DNA of 6,572 nt, from the NCBI GenBank assembly GCA_023380695.1, contig JAMCRT010000021.1, forward strand, positions 1 through 6,572, in the 5' to 3' direction. The notes beneath the pieces are model-generated. The model ran no database searches and was not told the origin of the DNA. It saw nothing but the letters and a program-made list of their open reading frames with translations. Shown here piece after piece: positions 1 to 6,571 of this stretch; position 1 is the stretch's first letter; the number at the start of each line of letters is the position of its first letter. The DNA comes from Patescibacteria group bacterium. GTDB taxonomy: Bacteria > Patescibacteriota > Dojkabacteria > JAKAPS01 > JAJZLI01. Made by a program: the position numbers and the translations under genes.

Positions 1-640
1 GTAATTTTAAAATATCTTTCTCTAATACATCTCTTAACAAATCATTCAAATAGTTTGGTTGCTTCTCTAGAACATACTCAGGATATCCTCCATAATATAG
101 ATAATCATTAATTTCATCTTCACTATTATTAAACTGTTTAGACTCAATAAATGACAAAGGGTTTATTTGTATAGTAACATTCCTACCTGTTAAAAATGCC
201 TTATTATCTTCTATCAACTTACTAGATGATCCAGAACAAATAATTTTAGACTTAAATAATGGAAGATCATCTAAAGATTTTAATATTTGAGCCCAATTGG
301 TAAAATAATGCACTTCATCTAACAATACATATTCAAAATTAGATTCTGATAAATATGAAAACAAGTTTAAATCTTGAAGATTTATATTATCCAAACTCAT
401 AAATAATATCTTTTTAGGCATCACTCCCTTTTGTATTAACTGATAAATGTATTGGAACATTATTATTGTTTTTCCAACTCTCCTCGACCCCAACAAAAAT
501 AATATTTGTTTTTTATTATCAACAGTATCAGATATTTTTTCAAGATATATATCTCTTTGAATACCCAAATCAATACTCCTATCACTCCACCAAGGATTCA
601 ATAATTCAATTGTTTTATTTTGAAGTTCATTTACATTCAT
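1..640 (-). CDS. AAA_14 / DUF4143 family ATPase, partial (C-terminus beyond window)
   Basis: An uninterrupted frame of 213 codons starts at the ATG at 640-638 and runs off the left edge. Seen: a Walker A motif GSRRVGKT at residues 51-58, a Walker B motif YVLLDEVH at 104-111 followed by W116, a sensor-like CSGSSSKL near 135-142, then TGR...INPLSF and YYGGYPEYVL. This succession is the hallmark of the AAA_14 ATPase that precedes a DUF4143 domain, and the last residues (DVLEKDI) look like the start of the linker to DUF4143. Such proteins are usually about 400 residues, so roughly half is present. They are widespread, often multi-copy and of unknown function; a regulatory or defence role is speculation. 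The start is uncertain: an in-frame ATG at 658-656 would add six residues and has AGGA three bases upstream, too close to be ideal. The gene is 83 bases beyond the preceding stop and probably its own unit. Confidence 0.9.
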   Translation of the reverse strand, partial: MNVNELQNKTIELLNPWWSDRSIDLGIQRDIYLEKISDTVDNKKQILFLLGSRRVGKTIIMFQYIYQLIQKGVMPKKILFMSLDNINLQDLNLFSYLSESNFEYVLLDEVHYFTNWAQILKSLDDLPLFKSKIICSGSSSKLIEDNKAFLTGRNVTIQINPLSFIESKQFNNSEDEINDYLYYGGYPEYVLEKQPNYLNDLLRDVLEKDILKL

Positions 641-667
641 TAGGAATAATAGTAGCATTATTCCTAA
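640..667. repeat. Inverted repeat / hairpin over the ATPase start codon
   Basis: TTAGGAATAAT at 640-650 is the exact reverse complement of ATTATTCCTAA at 657-667, giving an 11-bp stem with a 6-base loop (AGTAGC on the plus strand). The A of the ATPase start codon (640) lies in the stem, and the alternative in-frame ATG at 658-656 straddles stem and loop. In the mRNA the only AGGA upstream of either start lies in the 5' arm. The structure could hide the start region or be a dyad operator in DNA. No T-run follows it, so it is not a convincing intrinsic terminator. Confidence 0.8.
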
Positions 668-678
668 CATAATACAAT

Positions 679-712
679 ACCTTAGGAATTACACTACATC
701 TATTCCTAAGGT
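679..712. repeat. Second inverted repeat / hairpin after the ruv operon
   Basis: ACCTTAGGAAT at 679-689 is the exact reverse complement of ATTCCTAAGGT at 702-712, giving an 11-bp stem with a 12-base loop. It lies 12 bases after the stop of the membrane-protein gene (TGA at 726-724) and shares the octamer TTAGGAAT with the neighbouring hairpin at 640-667. Read on the minus strand, the stem is followed by TATTGTATTATG, which is only moderately T-rich. It could be a weak terminator or an mRNA 3'-end stabiliser for the operon, or one half of an operator upstream of the ATPase gene. The role is inferred; the symmetry is seen. Confidence 0.8.
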
Positions 713-723
713 TACCATTAGAC

Positions 724-1548
724 TCATATACCGCCTGCAATACCCCAAGATGTAAAGAAAATAAGAAATAGGGATATAATTATTAACATTATTATGTATT
801 CAACAAATATATGTTTCTTTAGACTCCCCTTTATATTATGAATCATCAACCCGTTATATATATATAACACTACAGATAGAAATAAAGCTTTAATAAATAT
901 AAGCGTTGGATAAAACAGTAAAACAAAAGATGAAAACATTAAAATAAATCCAGATATTACTGAGTATAATATAATGTCTTGTAGAGCATATTCTAATCCC
1001 CACATAATCTGAGATGTGATAATAGCTCCACCTAAAAATCCATAAAATATATCCAAAGGAAACCATTTAATTCCCCCAAACACAACAAAACTAAAAAATA
1101 TATAACCGACAACCAAAGATAGAATATAATTAATTGTATATGTAAATTGTGCCAGAGGTACATCTTCTATAAATGAAGCATGTATTATTGATATATTAAT
1201 GAATATTGCATATAGAATGATACCAAAAAGTATAAAACTCAAATTTATACCAATAAAAGAAAGTATTCCAAAATGTAAAATAGGAAATAGTATTTTAAAA
1301 ATAAAAAAAATAAATGAAAATATATATATAATAGGAAATGAGAGCAAACTCAATATTTCATATACACTACTTTTAAAGTTGATTAAAGAAAATACAAACA
1401 TATAGGTAAATATTATTATAATCCATATATAGTTATAAAAATTTATATTGAATATATATGTTAAAAGATATTCAGAAAGAACAATAATAACTGATATTAT
1501 AGTGGATTTTACTTTTATATTAGAATTAGATAAGAGAAAGTTGTTCAT
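724..1548 (-). CDS. Multi-pass integral membrane protein, possibly YIP1-like
   Basis: A protein of 274 residues, overwhelmingly hydrophobic, with about seven or eight predicted membrane segments (roughly 15-35, 39-57, 66-90, 95-122, 135-160, 192-212, 214-233 and 248-268). There are short polar stretches such as FIEDVPLAQ (126-134) and a basic loop NIKGSLKKH (238-246) before the last helix. No catalytic or binding motif is recognisable. Size, helix layout and position are compatible with bacterial YIP1-domain proteins, but this is a tentative resemblance. The start at 1548 lies inside the end of ruvB, overlapping it by 23 bases in another frame, which suggests translational coupling; an AGG about 11 bases upstream is a poor ribosome site. 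It is the last gene of the tightly packed unit and ends in TGA. Function unknown. Confidence 0.85.
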   Translation of the reverse strand: MNNFLLSNSNIKVKSTIISVIIVLSEYLLTYIFNINFYNYIWIIIIFTYMFVFSLINFKSSVYEILSLLSFPIIYIFSFIFFIFKILFPILHFGILSFIGINLSFILFGIILYAIFINISIIHASFIEDVPLAQFTYTINYILSLVVGYIFFSFVVFGGIKWFPLDIFYGFLGGAIITSQIMWGLEYALQDIILYSVISGFILMFSSFVLLFYPTLIFIKALFLSVVLYIYNGLMIHNIKGSLKKHIFVEYIIMLIIISLFLIFFTSWGIAGGI

Positions 1549-2503
1549 TATAATCTATACCTAAATATTCATACGCTTTTTTTGTAGCTACCCTACCCTT
1601 AGACGTTCTCTTTATTAAACCCTCCTGTATTAAATATGGTTCTGAAACTTCCTCAATGGTATCTATATCTTCTGATAATGCAGTAGCTATTGAACTTATT
1701 CCTACAGGGCCTCCATTAAAATTTTTTATAATAATGTTTAATATCTTCAAATCCATCTCATCCAGTCCCATTTTATCTATATTATGTGTTTTAAGAGCAA
1801 CTATTGTAACATCTTTTGTTATTCTCTTTATCTTATATACTTGAGCATAATCTCTTACTCTTCTCAATAATCTATTTGCTATTCTTGCAGTTCCCCTACT
1901 CCTTTTTGCTATCTCACTTATAGCATCATCATCTATTTTTATACCTAAAATATTTGAACTTCTCTTAATAATATTTGATATATCCTCCACAGAATAAAAA
2001 TCTAGTCTAAATATAGCACCAAATCTATCTCTAAGGGGAGATGAGAGTAATCCTAGTCTAGTAGTTGCACCTATTATTGTAAAATGAGGTAAATCTATTC
2101 TTACACTTTTTGCAGAAGGACCAACACCCACAATAATGTCTAATACAAAATCTTCCATTGCAGGATATAAGATTTCTTCTACATTTCTATTCAATCTATG
2201 TATTTCATCGATAAATAACACAGAATGATCTGTTAAATTAGATAAAATAGCTGCTAGATCTCCTCCCCTTTCAATAGCAGGCCCAGATGTAACCTTTATA
2301 TCTACACCAAGCTCATTTGCAATAACATAGGATAAACTAGTCTTCCCAAGACCTGGTGGACCATAAAATAATAAATGTTCGATTGCTTCTCCTCTTTGTC
2401 TTGCAGAATCAATTAAGATAGAAAGACTTTTCTTTTCATTCTCCCTTCCAATAACATCACTAAATTTCTTCGGCCTTATATTTGATATATTGTTACTATC
2501 CAT
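1526..2503 (-). CDS. ruvB: Holliday junction branch-migration ATPase RuvB
   Basis: RuvB is the hexameric AAA+ motor that drives branch migration of Holliday junctions bound by RuvA in recombination and fork repair. The 325-residue protein is close to family length and all key parts are visible: Walker A GPPGLGKT at 48-55, Walker B LFIDEIH at 96-102, sensor 1 GATTR at 145-149, the arginine-finger segment SPLRDRFG at 155-162 (R158), the sensor 2 segment RGTARIANRLLRRVRD at 203-218, and the C-terminal winged helix from about 245 with NGGPVGISSIATALSED and EPYLIQEGLIKRT. It starts three bases after the ruvA stop with a usable ribosome site in the end of ruvA. Its own 3' end is overlapped by the membrane-protein gene. 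Nothing essential is missing, so it is expected to be active. Confidence 0.98.
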   Translation of the reverse strand: MDSNNISNIRPKKFSDVIGRENEKKSLSILIDSARQRGEAIEHLLFYGPPGLGKTSLSYVIANELGVDIKVTSGPAIERGGDLAAILSNLTDHSVLFIDEIHRLNRNVEEILYPAMEDFVLDIIVGVGPSAKSVRIDLPHFTIIGATTRLGLLSSPLRDRFGAIFRLDFYSVEDISNIIKRSSNILGIKIDDDAISEIAKRSRGTARIANRLLRRVRDYAQVYKIKRITKDVTIVALKTHNIDKMGLDEMDLKILNIIIKNFNGGPVGISSIATALSEDIDTIEEVSEPYLIQEGLIKRTSKGRVATKKAYEYLGIDYNEQLSLI

Positions 2504-2506
2504 TTT

Positions 2507-3052
2507 TTACCCTTTTGATAATAATTTGAGTGCTTCTTTTATAGCATCTTCTACTGATTCTATATCTTTTATCTTACTATAAATTGAAGATATTTCTTTT
2601 TTGGAATACCCAAGTTTTAATAATGTATCCCTTATATCCTTATTAATTTCTTCCTCAATGTCAATTTTTCCTTTTAAATCAAAAATAATTCTTTCTGCTG
2701 TTTTCTTTCCAATACCAGGAATTGATGATAAAAATGATACATCACCTCGGTCAAAAACATCAGATAAAGAGTCATAATCAGTAGATGATACTATATTTAA
2801 TGCTGCCCTAGGACCAACACCATTTATAGATTTTAATTTTTCAAAAAGAAAAACTTCCCCTGGACTGTCAAATCCAAATAACCTTGTACCTCTCTCAGTC
2901 AAATCAGGATATATAAATACCTCAATTTCAGATTGCTCATCCTTTAAAAAAATGCTTCTTGTTACTTCAACTTTATACCCCACAGAATTTAGTCCTACAA
3001 CAATATATCCCCTACCTTTATATTTTATATATCCTTTAATATAACCTATCAT
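2507..3052 (-). CDS. ruvA: Holliday junction DNA-binding protein RuvA
   Basis: RuvA binds four-way junctions as a tetramer or octamer and loads RuvB. The 181-residue protein is slightly shorter than the usual 190-205. Visible parts are the N-terminal OB-fold (MIGYIKGYI, then GLNSVGYKVEV at 20-30), the tandem helix-hairpin-helix motifs SINGVGPRAALNIVS (75-89) and SIPGIGKKTAERIIFDLKGK (110-129), and a short C-terminal RuvB-binding domain LLKLGYSKKEI...VEDAIKEALKLL (144-178). The linker between the two halves is compact. The segment aligned to the acidic pin of E. coli RuvA (Glu55-Asp56 in RED) reads TERG (52-55), so E53 is kept but the following Asp is R54. The gene begins two bases after the ruvC stop without a clear Shine-Dalgarno, so re-initiation or coupling is likely. 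Confidence 0.97.
   Translation of the reverse strand: MIGYIKGYIKYKGRGYIVVGLNSVGYKVEVTRSIFLKDEQSEIEVFIYPDLTERGTRLFGFDSPGEVFLFEKLKSINGVGPRAALNIVSSTDYDSLSDVFDRGDVSFLSSIPGIGKKTAERIIFDLKGKIDIEEEINKDIRDTLLKLGYSKKEISSIYSKIKDIESVEDAIKEALKLLSKG
2510..2515 (-). promoter_or_regulatory. Ribosome binding site of ruvB
   Basis: AAAGGG on the minus strand ends six bases before the ruvB ATG at 2503 and lies in the last codons of ruvA, just before the ruvA TAA (2509-2507). It is the clearest Shine-Dalgarno-like sequence in the window and supports the chosen ruvB start; most other genes here have none. Confidence 0.6.
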
Positions 3053-3054
3053 AT

Positions 3055-3528
3055 TTAATTAAATCTATGTGTTTGTAAATGACATAAAGCAAGTGCTACT
3101 CCATCTGCTGCATCATCAGGACGAGGCACATCATCTAACTTCAATAATAATTTTAGCATATTTTGTATTTGTTTTTTATCTGCAGCACCATAACCAGTTA
3201 ATGCATTTTTAACCTGCAGTGGAGTATACTCATAAATAGGTATATCTTTCATTGCCGATATAAGTAATATAATTCCCTGAACCTGACCTACCCTAATTAC
3301 AGTTTTTGCATTATTATTGAAAAATACTTTTTCCATTGCAATTTCTGAGGGTTTATATAAATTGACTAGATCTATTAATCCATTATAAATTATATGTAAC
3401 CTATTCTCTATTTTATCTGTAGATTTTGTTTTAATCGCTCCCCACTGCACATTATTTGTATCTCCACTATCAACTATCCCCCACCCTAATATTGCAAATC
3501 CTGGATCAATACCTAAAATTTTACTCAT
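3055..3528 (-). CDS. ruvC: Holliday junction resolvase RuvC
   Basis: RuvC is the dimeric, magnesium-dependent endonuclease that cuts Holliday junctions symmetrically after RuvAB branch migration. The 157-residue protein has normal length and keeps the RNase H-fold acidic residues: D8 in ILGIDPGFA, E66 in AMEKVFF, and D139 and D142 in RPDDAADGVALALCH. The conserved GQVQGIILL (81-89) and YTPLQVKNALTGYGAADKKQI (101-121, cut by no frameshift) regions are also present. The start follows the yebC stop by only two bases and ruvA follows after two bases, so the three genes are almost certainly translated from one mRNA. The start codon has no recognisable Shine-Dalgarno, but the N-terminus matches the family exactly. 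Confidence 0.98.
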   Translation of the reverse strand: MSKILGIDPGFAILGWGIVDSGDTNNVQWGAIKTKSTDKIENRLHIIYNGLIDLVNLYKPSEIAMEKVFFNNNAKTVIRVGQVQGIILLISAMKDIPIYEYTPLQVKNALTGYGAADKKQIQNMLKLLLKLDDVPRPDDAADGVALALCHLQTHRFN

Positions 3529-3530
3529 AA

Positions 3531-4241
3531 TTATATATTTAAATAAATATCATCAACATCATCCAACTCCTCTATTGCTTCTATAAATCTTTCCACCTTT
3601 TGATCATCACTAACTTCAATTTTCATTTTCGGTATCATAGAAATCTTTATGGTATCAACAGAGTAATTTTTTTCTATTGTAGCACTCACAGCTTTTAAAT
3701 CTTTCACTTCAGTATATATGTATATATAGTCATCATCATACTCGTAATCTGTTACACCTTGAATATCAATCAATTTAATTTCAAATGAATCAAAATCTTC
3801 TACATTATCTTTTTTGATAGTCATTACTCCTAGTCTTTGAAATTGCCAAGATAAAGTCCCATTATCTACAATTCTACCACCATTCCTTTCAATAGTAGAT
3901 CTTAGATTAGATATTGCTCTATTCTTATTATCAGTAATACATTTTATTATAACCAAAATACCTTCTGGACCATATGCCTCATACAAACACTCCATGAACT
4001 GCGAAGATGATTTATTAGAAAATCCTTTTTCAATAGCCTTATTTATTGCATCTGTTGATACATTAAAAGATTTTGCTCTATCAATAGCATTTTTCAACAA
4101 AAAATTTGACTTAGGATTTGGTCCACCTTCCTTTGTAGCATGTACTATACTATATAGAAATTTAGTAAATGCTTTCCCTTTCTTTAAGTCATTTAATTCT
4201 TTTTTTCTCCTAATTGTATCCCACTTTGAATGTCCAGACAT
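3531..4241 (-). CDS. yebC: YebC/TACO1 family protein
   Basis: The family signature MSGHSKWDTIRRKK opens the 236-residue protein, followed by KGKAFTKFLYSIVHATKEGGPNP (21-43) and AIDRAKSFNVSTDAINKAIEKG (52-73). YEAYGPEGILVIIKC (97-111) and NRAISNLRSTIERNGGRI (117-134) then follow, with an acidic C-terminus. Length and motif order are normal for the family. Members were long annotated as transcription regulators; more recent work on YebC and on mitochondrial TACO1 ties them to translation, easing ribosome stalling at proline-rich stretches. A position directly before ruvC is common in bacteria. Here the start is four bases after the preceding stop, with no Shine-Dalgarno, but the MSGHSKW signature fixes it. 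One small change is Asp8, where Ala or Asn is usual. Confidence 0.96.
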   Translation of the reverse strand: MSGHSKWDTIRRKKELNDLKKGKAFTKFLYSIVHATKEGGPNPKSNFLLKNAIDRAKSFNVSTDAINKAIEKGFSNKSSSQFMECLYEAYGPEGILVIIKCITDNKNRAISNLRSTIERNGGRIVDNGTLSWQFQRLGVMTIKKDNVEDFDSFEIKLIDIQGVTDYEYDDDYIYIYTEVKDLKAVSATIEKNYSVDTIKISMIPKMKIEVSDDQKVERFIEAIEELDDVDDIYLNI

Positions 4242-4245
4242 AAGT

Positions 4246-5421
4246 TTATAGTATATATGAATCCCTAGATCCTAATATTACAATTATACTACCTGTATAA
4301 AAAAATGCAGGGTTCTTATTTATTATTTTTACATTATTTTTACCTAGTATACTTACAATTTCTTTTATTTCATACTGATATTTTTTACCATTTTGAACAT
4401 ATATTACATCTCTTCCAAGCGCATTATTATAAATACCAATAGATGAAACAGTACCACCTAAATTCTCAATAAACCTTGAAAATTGGTATACTGCAGCATT
4501 ATTTGATGATGAATCCAGAATCTGTACAGATACATTACTACTAGAAAAAGAACTATTCAAGAAATTAGCCCTTATAAATGAATCTGCAGCTTTAAAATTA
4601 ATTGTGCCAGAATATGGATATTCTAAAAGTTTAATTTTAGAAACTCCTATGTTATATAGAGAATAAAACATTAAAAATGTATCACCTGTCCCCATATTTG
4701 AATTAAATAATGCCTGTACCTTATCAATAGATGAATGCAATGTAAACAAATTAAAAGTATTCAGAATCTTTGATAAAATACCAATAAAAATAGTGTTTTT
4801 AATATATAGTGTATTAGTTGTATCTTTCCTTATCGATAATAACTTCTGAATAGTTGGAATACTTAAATTATTTTCTCCTTTTGATATATTTATATTACTG
4901 ATTTTAATATTATGTAGAGAAAATATATTTAAAGATTTAGAAAATATAGATAAGTTTTTTGAACTCAAAGACAGATATGCATCAATTGTAATACCAAAGT
5001 TATACCTTATATCCTTTATCAAAGTAGATATACCCGTTTTGGGATTATTAAGATTAGCAAGAGGATAAACTGTATCTAAAATGTTTGTAGATGAATTATT
5101 AGTTCCTGGACTAAAAAGTGTAAGATTTGAAGGTAATGCCATAATTGATATTCCTTCATTTGGAGTAATAGAAAGAATAGCATTATATGTATTTAAAGAA
5201 TATTCTCTACTATCATATTTATAGACAACAAGGACATTGAAAGTATTCTTTCCTTCCCATGTATTAGTATATGTATTCTTACTAAATCCAACATCATTTT
5301 TAAAATGAATTGTTTTTAGTTTTATAATGTTAACAAAAAACACTATAAATAAAACAACAAATATAAATAGAATTGTAAATACAATATACTTAATAGACTT
5401 TTTATTATTTCTCCTCTTCAT
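4246..5421 (-). CDS. Membrane-anchored LCP-like protein with C-terminal LytR_C-like domain
   Basis: The 391-residue protein has a basic N-terminus (MKRRNNKK), one strong membrane helix at about 11-33, and then an extracytoplasmic part. Residues 60-170 follow the outline of LytR-CpsA-Psr proteins: FNVLVVYKYDSRE, NTYNAILSITPNEGISIMALP, ILDTVYPLAN and a FGITIDAYLSL segment. Residues 296-386 resemble LytR_C: NVSVQILDSSSNNAAVYQFSRFI opens it, then LGGTV follows and GSIIVILGSRD closes it. LCP enzymes attach polymers to the cell wall, but the usual SxPRD stretch reads ALPSN (95-99) and the usual RSDT reads LNTYN, so catalytic residues appear lost; a structural or binding role is inferred. It sits between rluD and yebC. 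A dyad touches its start codon and there is no Shine-Dalgarno upstream. LCP assignment is moderate, LytR_C better, membrane anchor firm. Confidence 0.88.
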   Translation of the reverse strand: MKRRNNKKSIKYIVFTILFIFVVLFIVFFVNIIKLKTIHFKNDVGFSKNTYTNTWEGKNTFNVLVVYKYDSREYSLNTYNAILSITPNEGISIMALPSNLTLFSPGTNNSSTNILDTVYPLANLNNPKTGISTLIKDIRYNFGITIDAYLSLSSKNLSIFSKSLNIFSLHNIKISNINISKGENNLSIPTIQKLLSIRKDTTNTLYIKNTIFIGILSKILNTFNLFTLHSSIDKVQALFNSNMGTGDTFLMFYSLYNIGVSKIKLLEYPYSGTINFKAADSFIRANFLNSSFSSSNVSVQILDSSSNNAAVYQFSRFIENLGGTVSSIGIYNNALGRDVIYVQNGKKYQYEIKEIVSILGKNNVKIINKNPAFFYTGSIIVILGSRDSYIL

Positions 5422-5441
5422 ATAACTTTATTAAAGTTATA
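5421..5441. repeat. 21-base dyad abutting the LCP-like gene start
   Basis: TATAACTTTA at 5421-5430 and TAAAGTTATA at 5432-5441 are exact reverse complements around a single central base, a 10-bp perfect dyad. As RNA it would fold into about an 8-bp stem with a 5-base loop, ending on the first base of the LCP-like ATG (5421-5419). It fills most of the 29-base gap after the rluD stop (TGA at 5453-5451). It could be an operator for an internal promoter or a translational control hairpin. It is AT-rich, so the hairpin would be weak. Confidence 0.6.
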
Positions 5442-5450
5442 CTATTATTT

Positions 5451-6404
5451 TCAGCTATATTCAACAGATTTCTCATTTTTATACAAATTACCAATGGAAA
5501 AATTTTTGTACCAGATTCTTGGAATTGGAGCATAAAACCTCATGAATTTACCATCTATATTTCTAAATCCTAGTGAATATGCATGAAGATACATATATGT
5601 AGATTTGCTCTTTGGAAAATAAAGTCTATCACCTACAATAGGATGATAAATAGATCCCAAAGATACCCTTATTTGATGAGTTCTTCCTGTTTTTGGAAAT
5701 ACCTCAAGTAATGTGTTCTCTCCTATGTATTTTATTATTTTAAAATCTGTTATTGCCTCCCTTCCTTTATCTGAAGTCAAAATAAATTTTCTACCTCTTT
5801 TAGGATTTCTTTTAATAAAACCTGTTATAGAAAAATTTGTATCATCAATATATTCTGTCTTTTTCATCTTTGTATGTAGATGCCCTGACGCTATAGCTAT
5901 ATACATTTTCTCAACTTGTCTTTTTCTAAATTGGTCTATTAGATAATCCTGAGATTTATTATTCTTTGCTAAAACAATTACTCCTGATGTATCTTTATCT
6001 AATCTATGAACTATTCCAACCCTCCCAGATAAATTATTATCAAAATTCAATTTAAATATTACTCCATTTAAAAGTGTATTTGTTGTATTTCCTGCTCCAG
6101 GATGTACTGTAAGCCCAGCTTTTTTATTTAAAACTAAGATATCTTGATCTTCATAAATTATATCTAATTTAATATTCTTAGGTTTAATATGAAAAATATC
6201 ATTATATTCAAAATATCTGTATTCTATTTTATCTCCTTTTTGTATTATTGTTTTTGGTTTTTTTACAAGAGTTCCATTAACAGATACAAAACCATCATGT
6301 ATTAATCTTTTAAATTGATTCCTAGATATCTTTTGTGAGGTATCAGTTAAAACAATATCTAATCTATCCTTAAATGCAGATACTATAGTTATTACATCAT
6401 TCAT
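5451..6404 (-). CDS. rluD: 23S rRNA pseudouridine synthase, RluD type (RluA family)
   Basis: The enzyme isomerises uridines to pseudouridine in RNA; RluD acts on helix 69 of 23S rRNA during 50S assembly. The 317-residue protein has normal length. An N-terminal S4 RNA-binding domain (about 13-70) contains KISRNQFKRLIHDGFVSVNG (25-44). The catalytic domain starts near 82 with VLNKKAGLTVHPGAGN (91-106) and the motif GIVHRLDKDTSGVIVLAKN (130-148), whose Asp136 is the expected catalytic residue. It ends with FPKTGRTHQIRVSL (236-249), PIVGDRLYF and LHAYSLGF. The S4 domain and overall layout favour RluD over RluA, but RluC or a related specificity cannot be excluded. The start overlaps the stop of the upstream zinc-finger gene by one base (TAATG), with a weak GAG five bases before the ATG. 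Confidence 0.95.
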   Translation of the reverse strand: MNDVITIVSAFKDRLDIVLTDTSQKISRNQFKRLIHDGFVSVNGTLVKKPKTIIQKGDKIEYRYFEYNDIFHIKPKNIKLDIIYEDQDILVLNKKAGLTVHPGAGNTTNTLLNGVIFKLNFDNNLSGRVGIVHRLDKDTSGVIVLAKNNKSQDYLIDQFRKRQVEKMYIAIASGHLHTKMKKTEYIDDTNFSITGFIKRNPKRGRKFILTSDKGREAITDFKIIKYIGENTLLEVFPKTGRTHQIRVSLGSIYHPIVGDRLYFPKSKSTYMYLHAYSLGFRNIDGKFMRFYAPIPRIWYKNFSIGNLYKNEKSVEYS

Positions 6405-6571
6405 TATTTCTCAAATTTTACTACACAATTCATACAATATTTAGCATAAGGATACATTTGTAATCTTCCATTTTCAATTTCTTTTTTACAATTTTCACAA
6501 AATCCATATTTACCTTTAGAAATCTTTGTAAGTGCAATATTAATATCTTTTAGTGTAAATTCTAACCTATT
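6404..6571 (-). CDS. TraR/DksA-type C4 zinc-finger protein, C-terminal part
   Basis: The last 55 codons of a gene enter from the right edge in the frame beginning at 6571 and end with TAA at 6406-6404. They read NRLEFTLKDINIALTKISKG, then KYGFCENC, a 17-residue spacer, and CMNCV. The CxxC-x17-CxxC zinc-finger spacing and the lead-in L..I..AL.KI..G.YG.C match the TraR/DksA family, whose members bind in the RNA polymerase secondary channel or, in small versions, have unknown roles. The upstream coiled coil, with the acidic tip that defines true DksA, lies outside the window, so dksA cannot be claimed. The stop shares one base with the rluD start, pointing to coupled translation. In several bacterial groups this gene type is followed by lspA and then rluD; here lspA is not between them. 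Confidence 0.85.
   Translation of the reverse strand, partial: NRLEFTLKDINIALTKISKGKYGFCENCKKEIENGRLQMYPYAKYCMNCVVKFEK

Noticed and set aside
466..672. Plus-strand open frame of 68 codons
   Set aside because: It is antisense to the ATPase coding sequence, has no recognisable motif, and runs through the hairpin region.
668..712. Possible promoter for the ATPase (TATTAT as a -10 element on the minus strand)
   Set aside because: The hexamer is near consensus but no acceptable -35 lies about 17 bases upstream, and such hexamers are frequent in AT-rich DNA.
679..712. Intrinsic terminator of the ruv unit
   Set aside because: The hairpin is good but the following bases are mixed rather than a T-run; kept as a repeat with termination only as a possibility.
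1319..1332. TA dinucleotide run
   Set aside because: It lies within membrane-protein codons for Ile and Tyr and is expected at this base composition; a similar run at 3715-3730 encodes alternating Tyr/Ile in yebC.
1199..1405. Plus-strand open frame inside the membrane-protein gene
   Set aside because: Low-complexity Ile/Lys-rich translation opposite a long hydrophobic gene; explained by AT-rich composition.
1656..1844. Plus-strand open frame inside ruvB
   Set aside because: Antisense to a fully conserved ruvB region; shadow of the real gene.
3994..4251. Plus-strand open frame inside yebC
   Set aside because: Antisense to conserved yebC codons and without family features.
5713..5946. Plus-strand open frame inside rluD
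   Set aside because: Antisense to the rluD catalytic region; no independent support.
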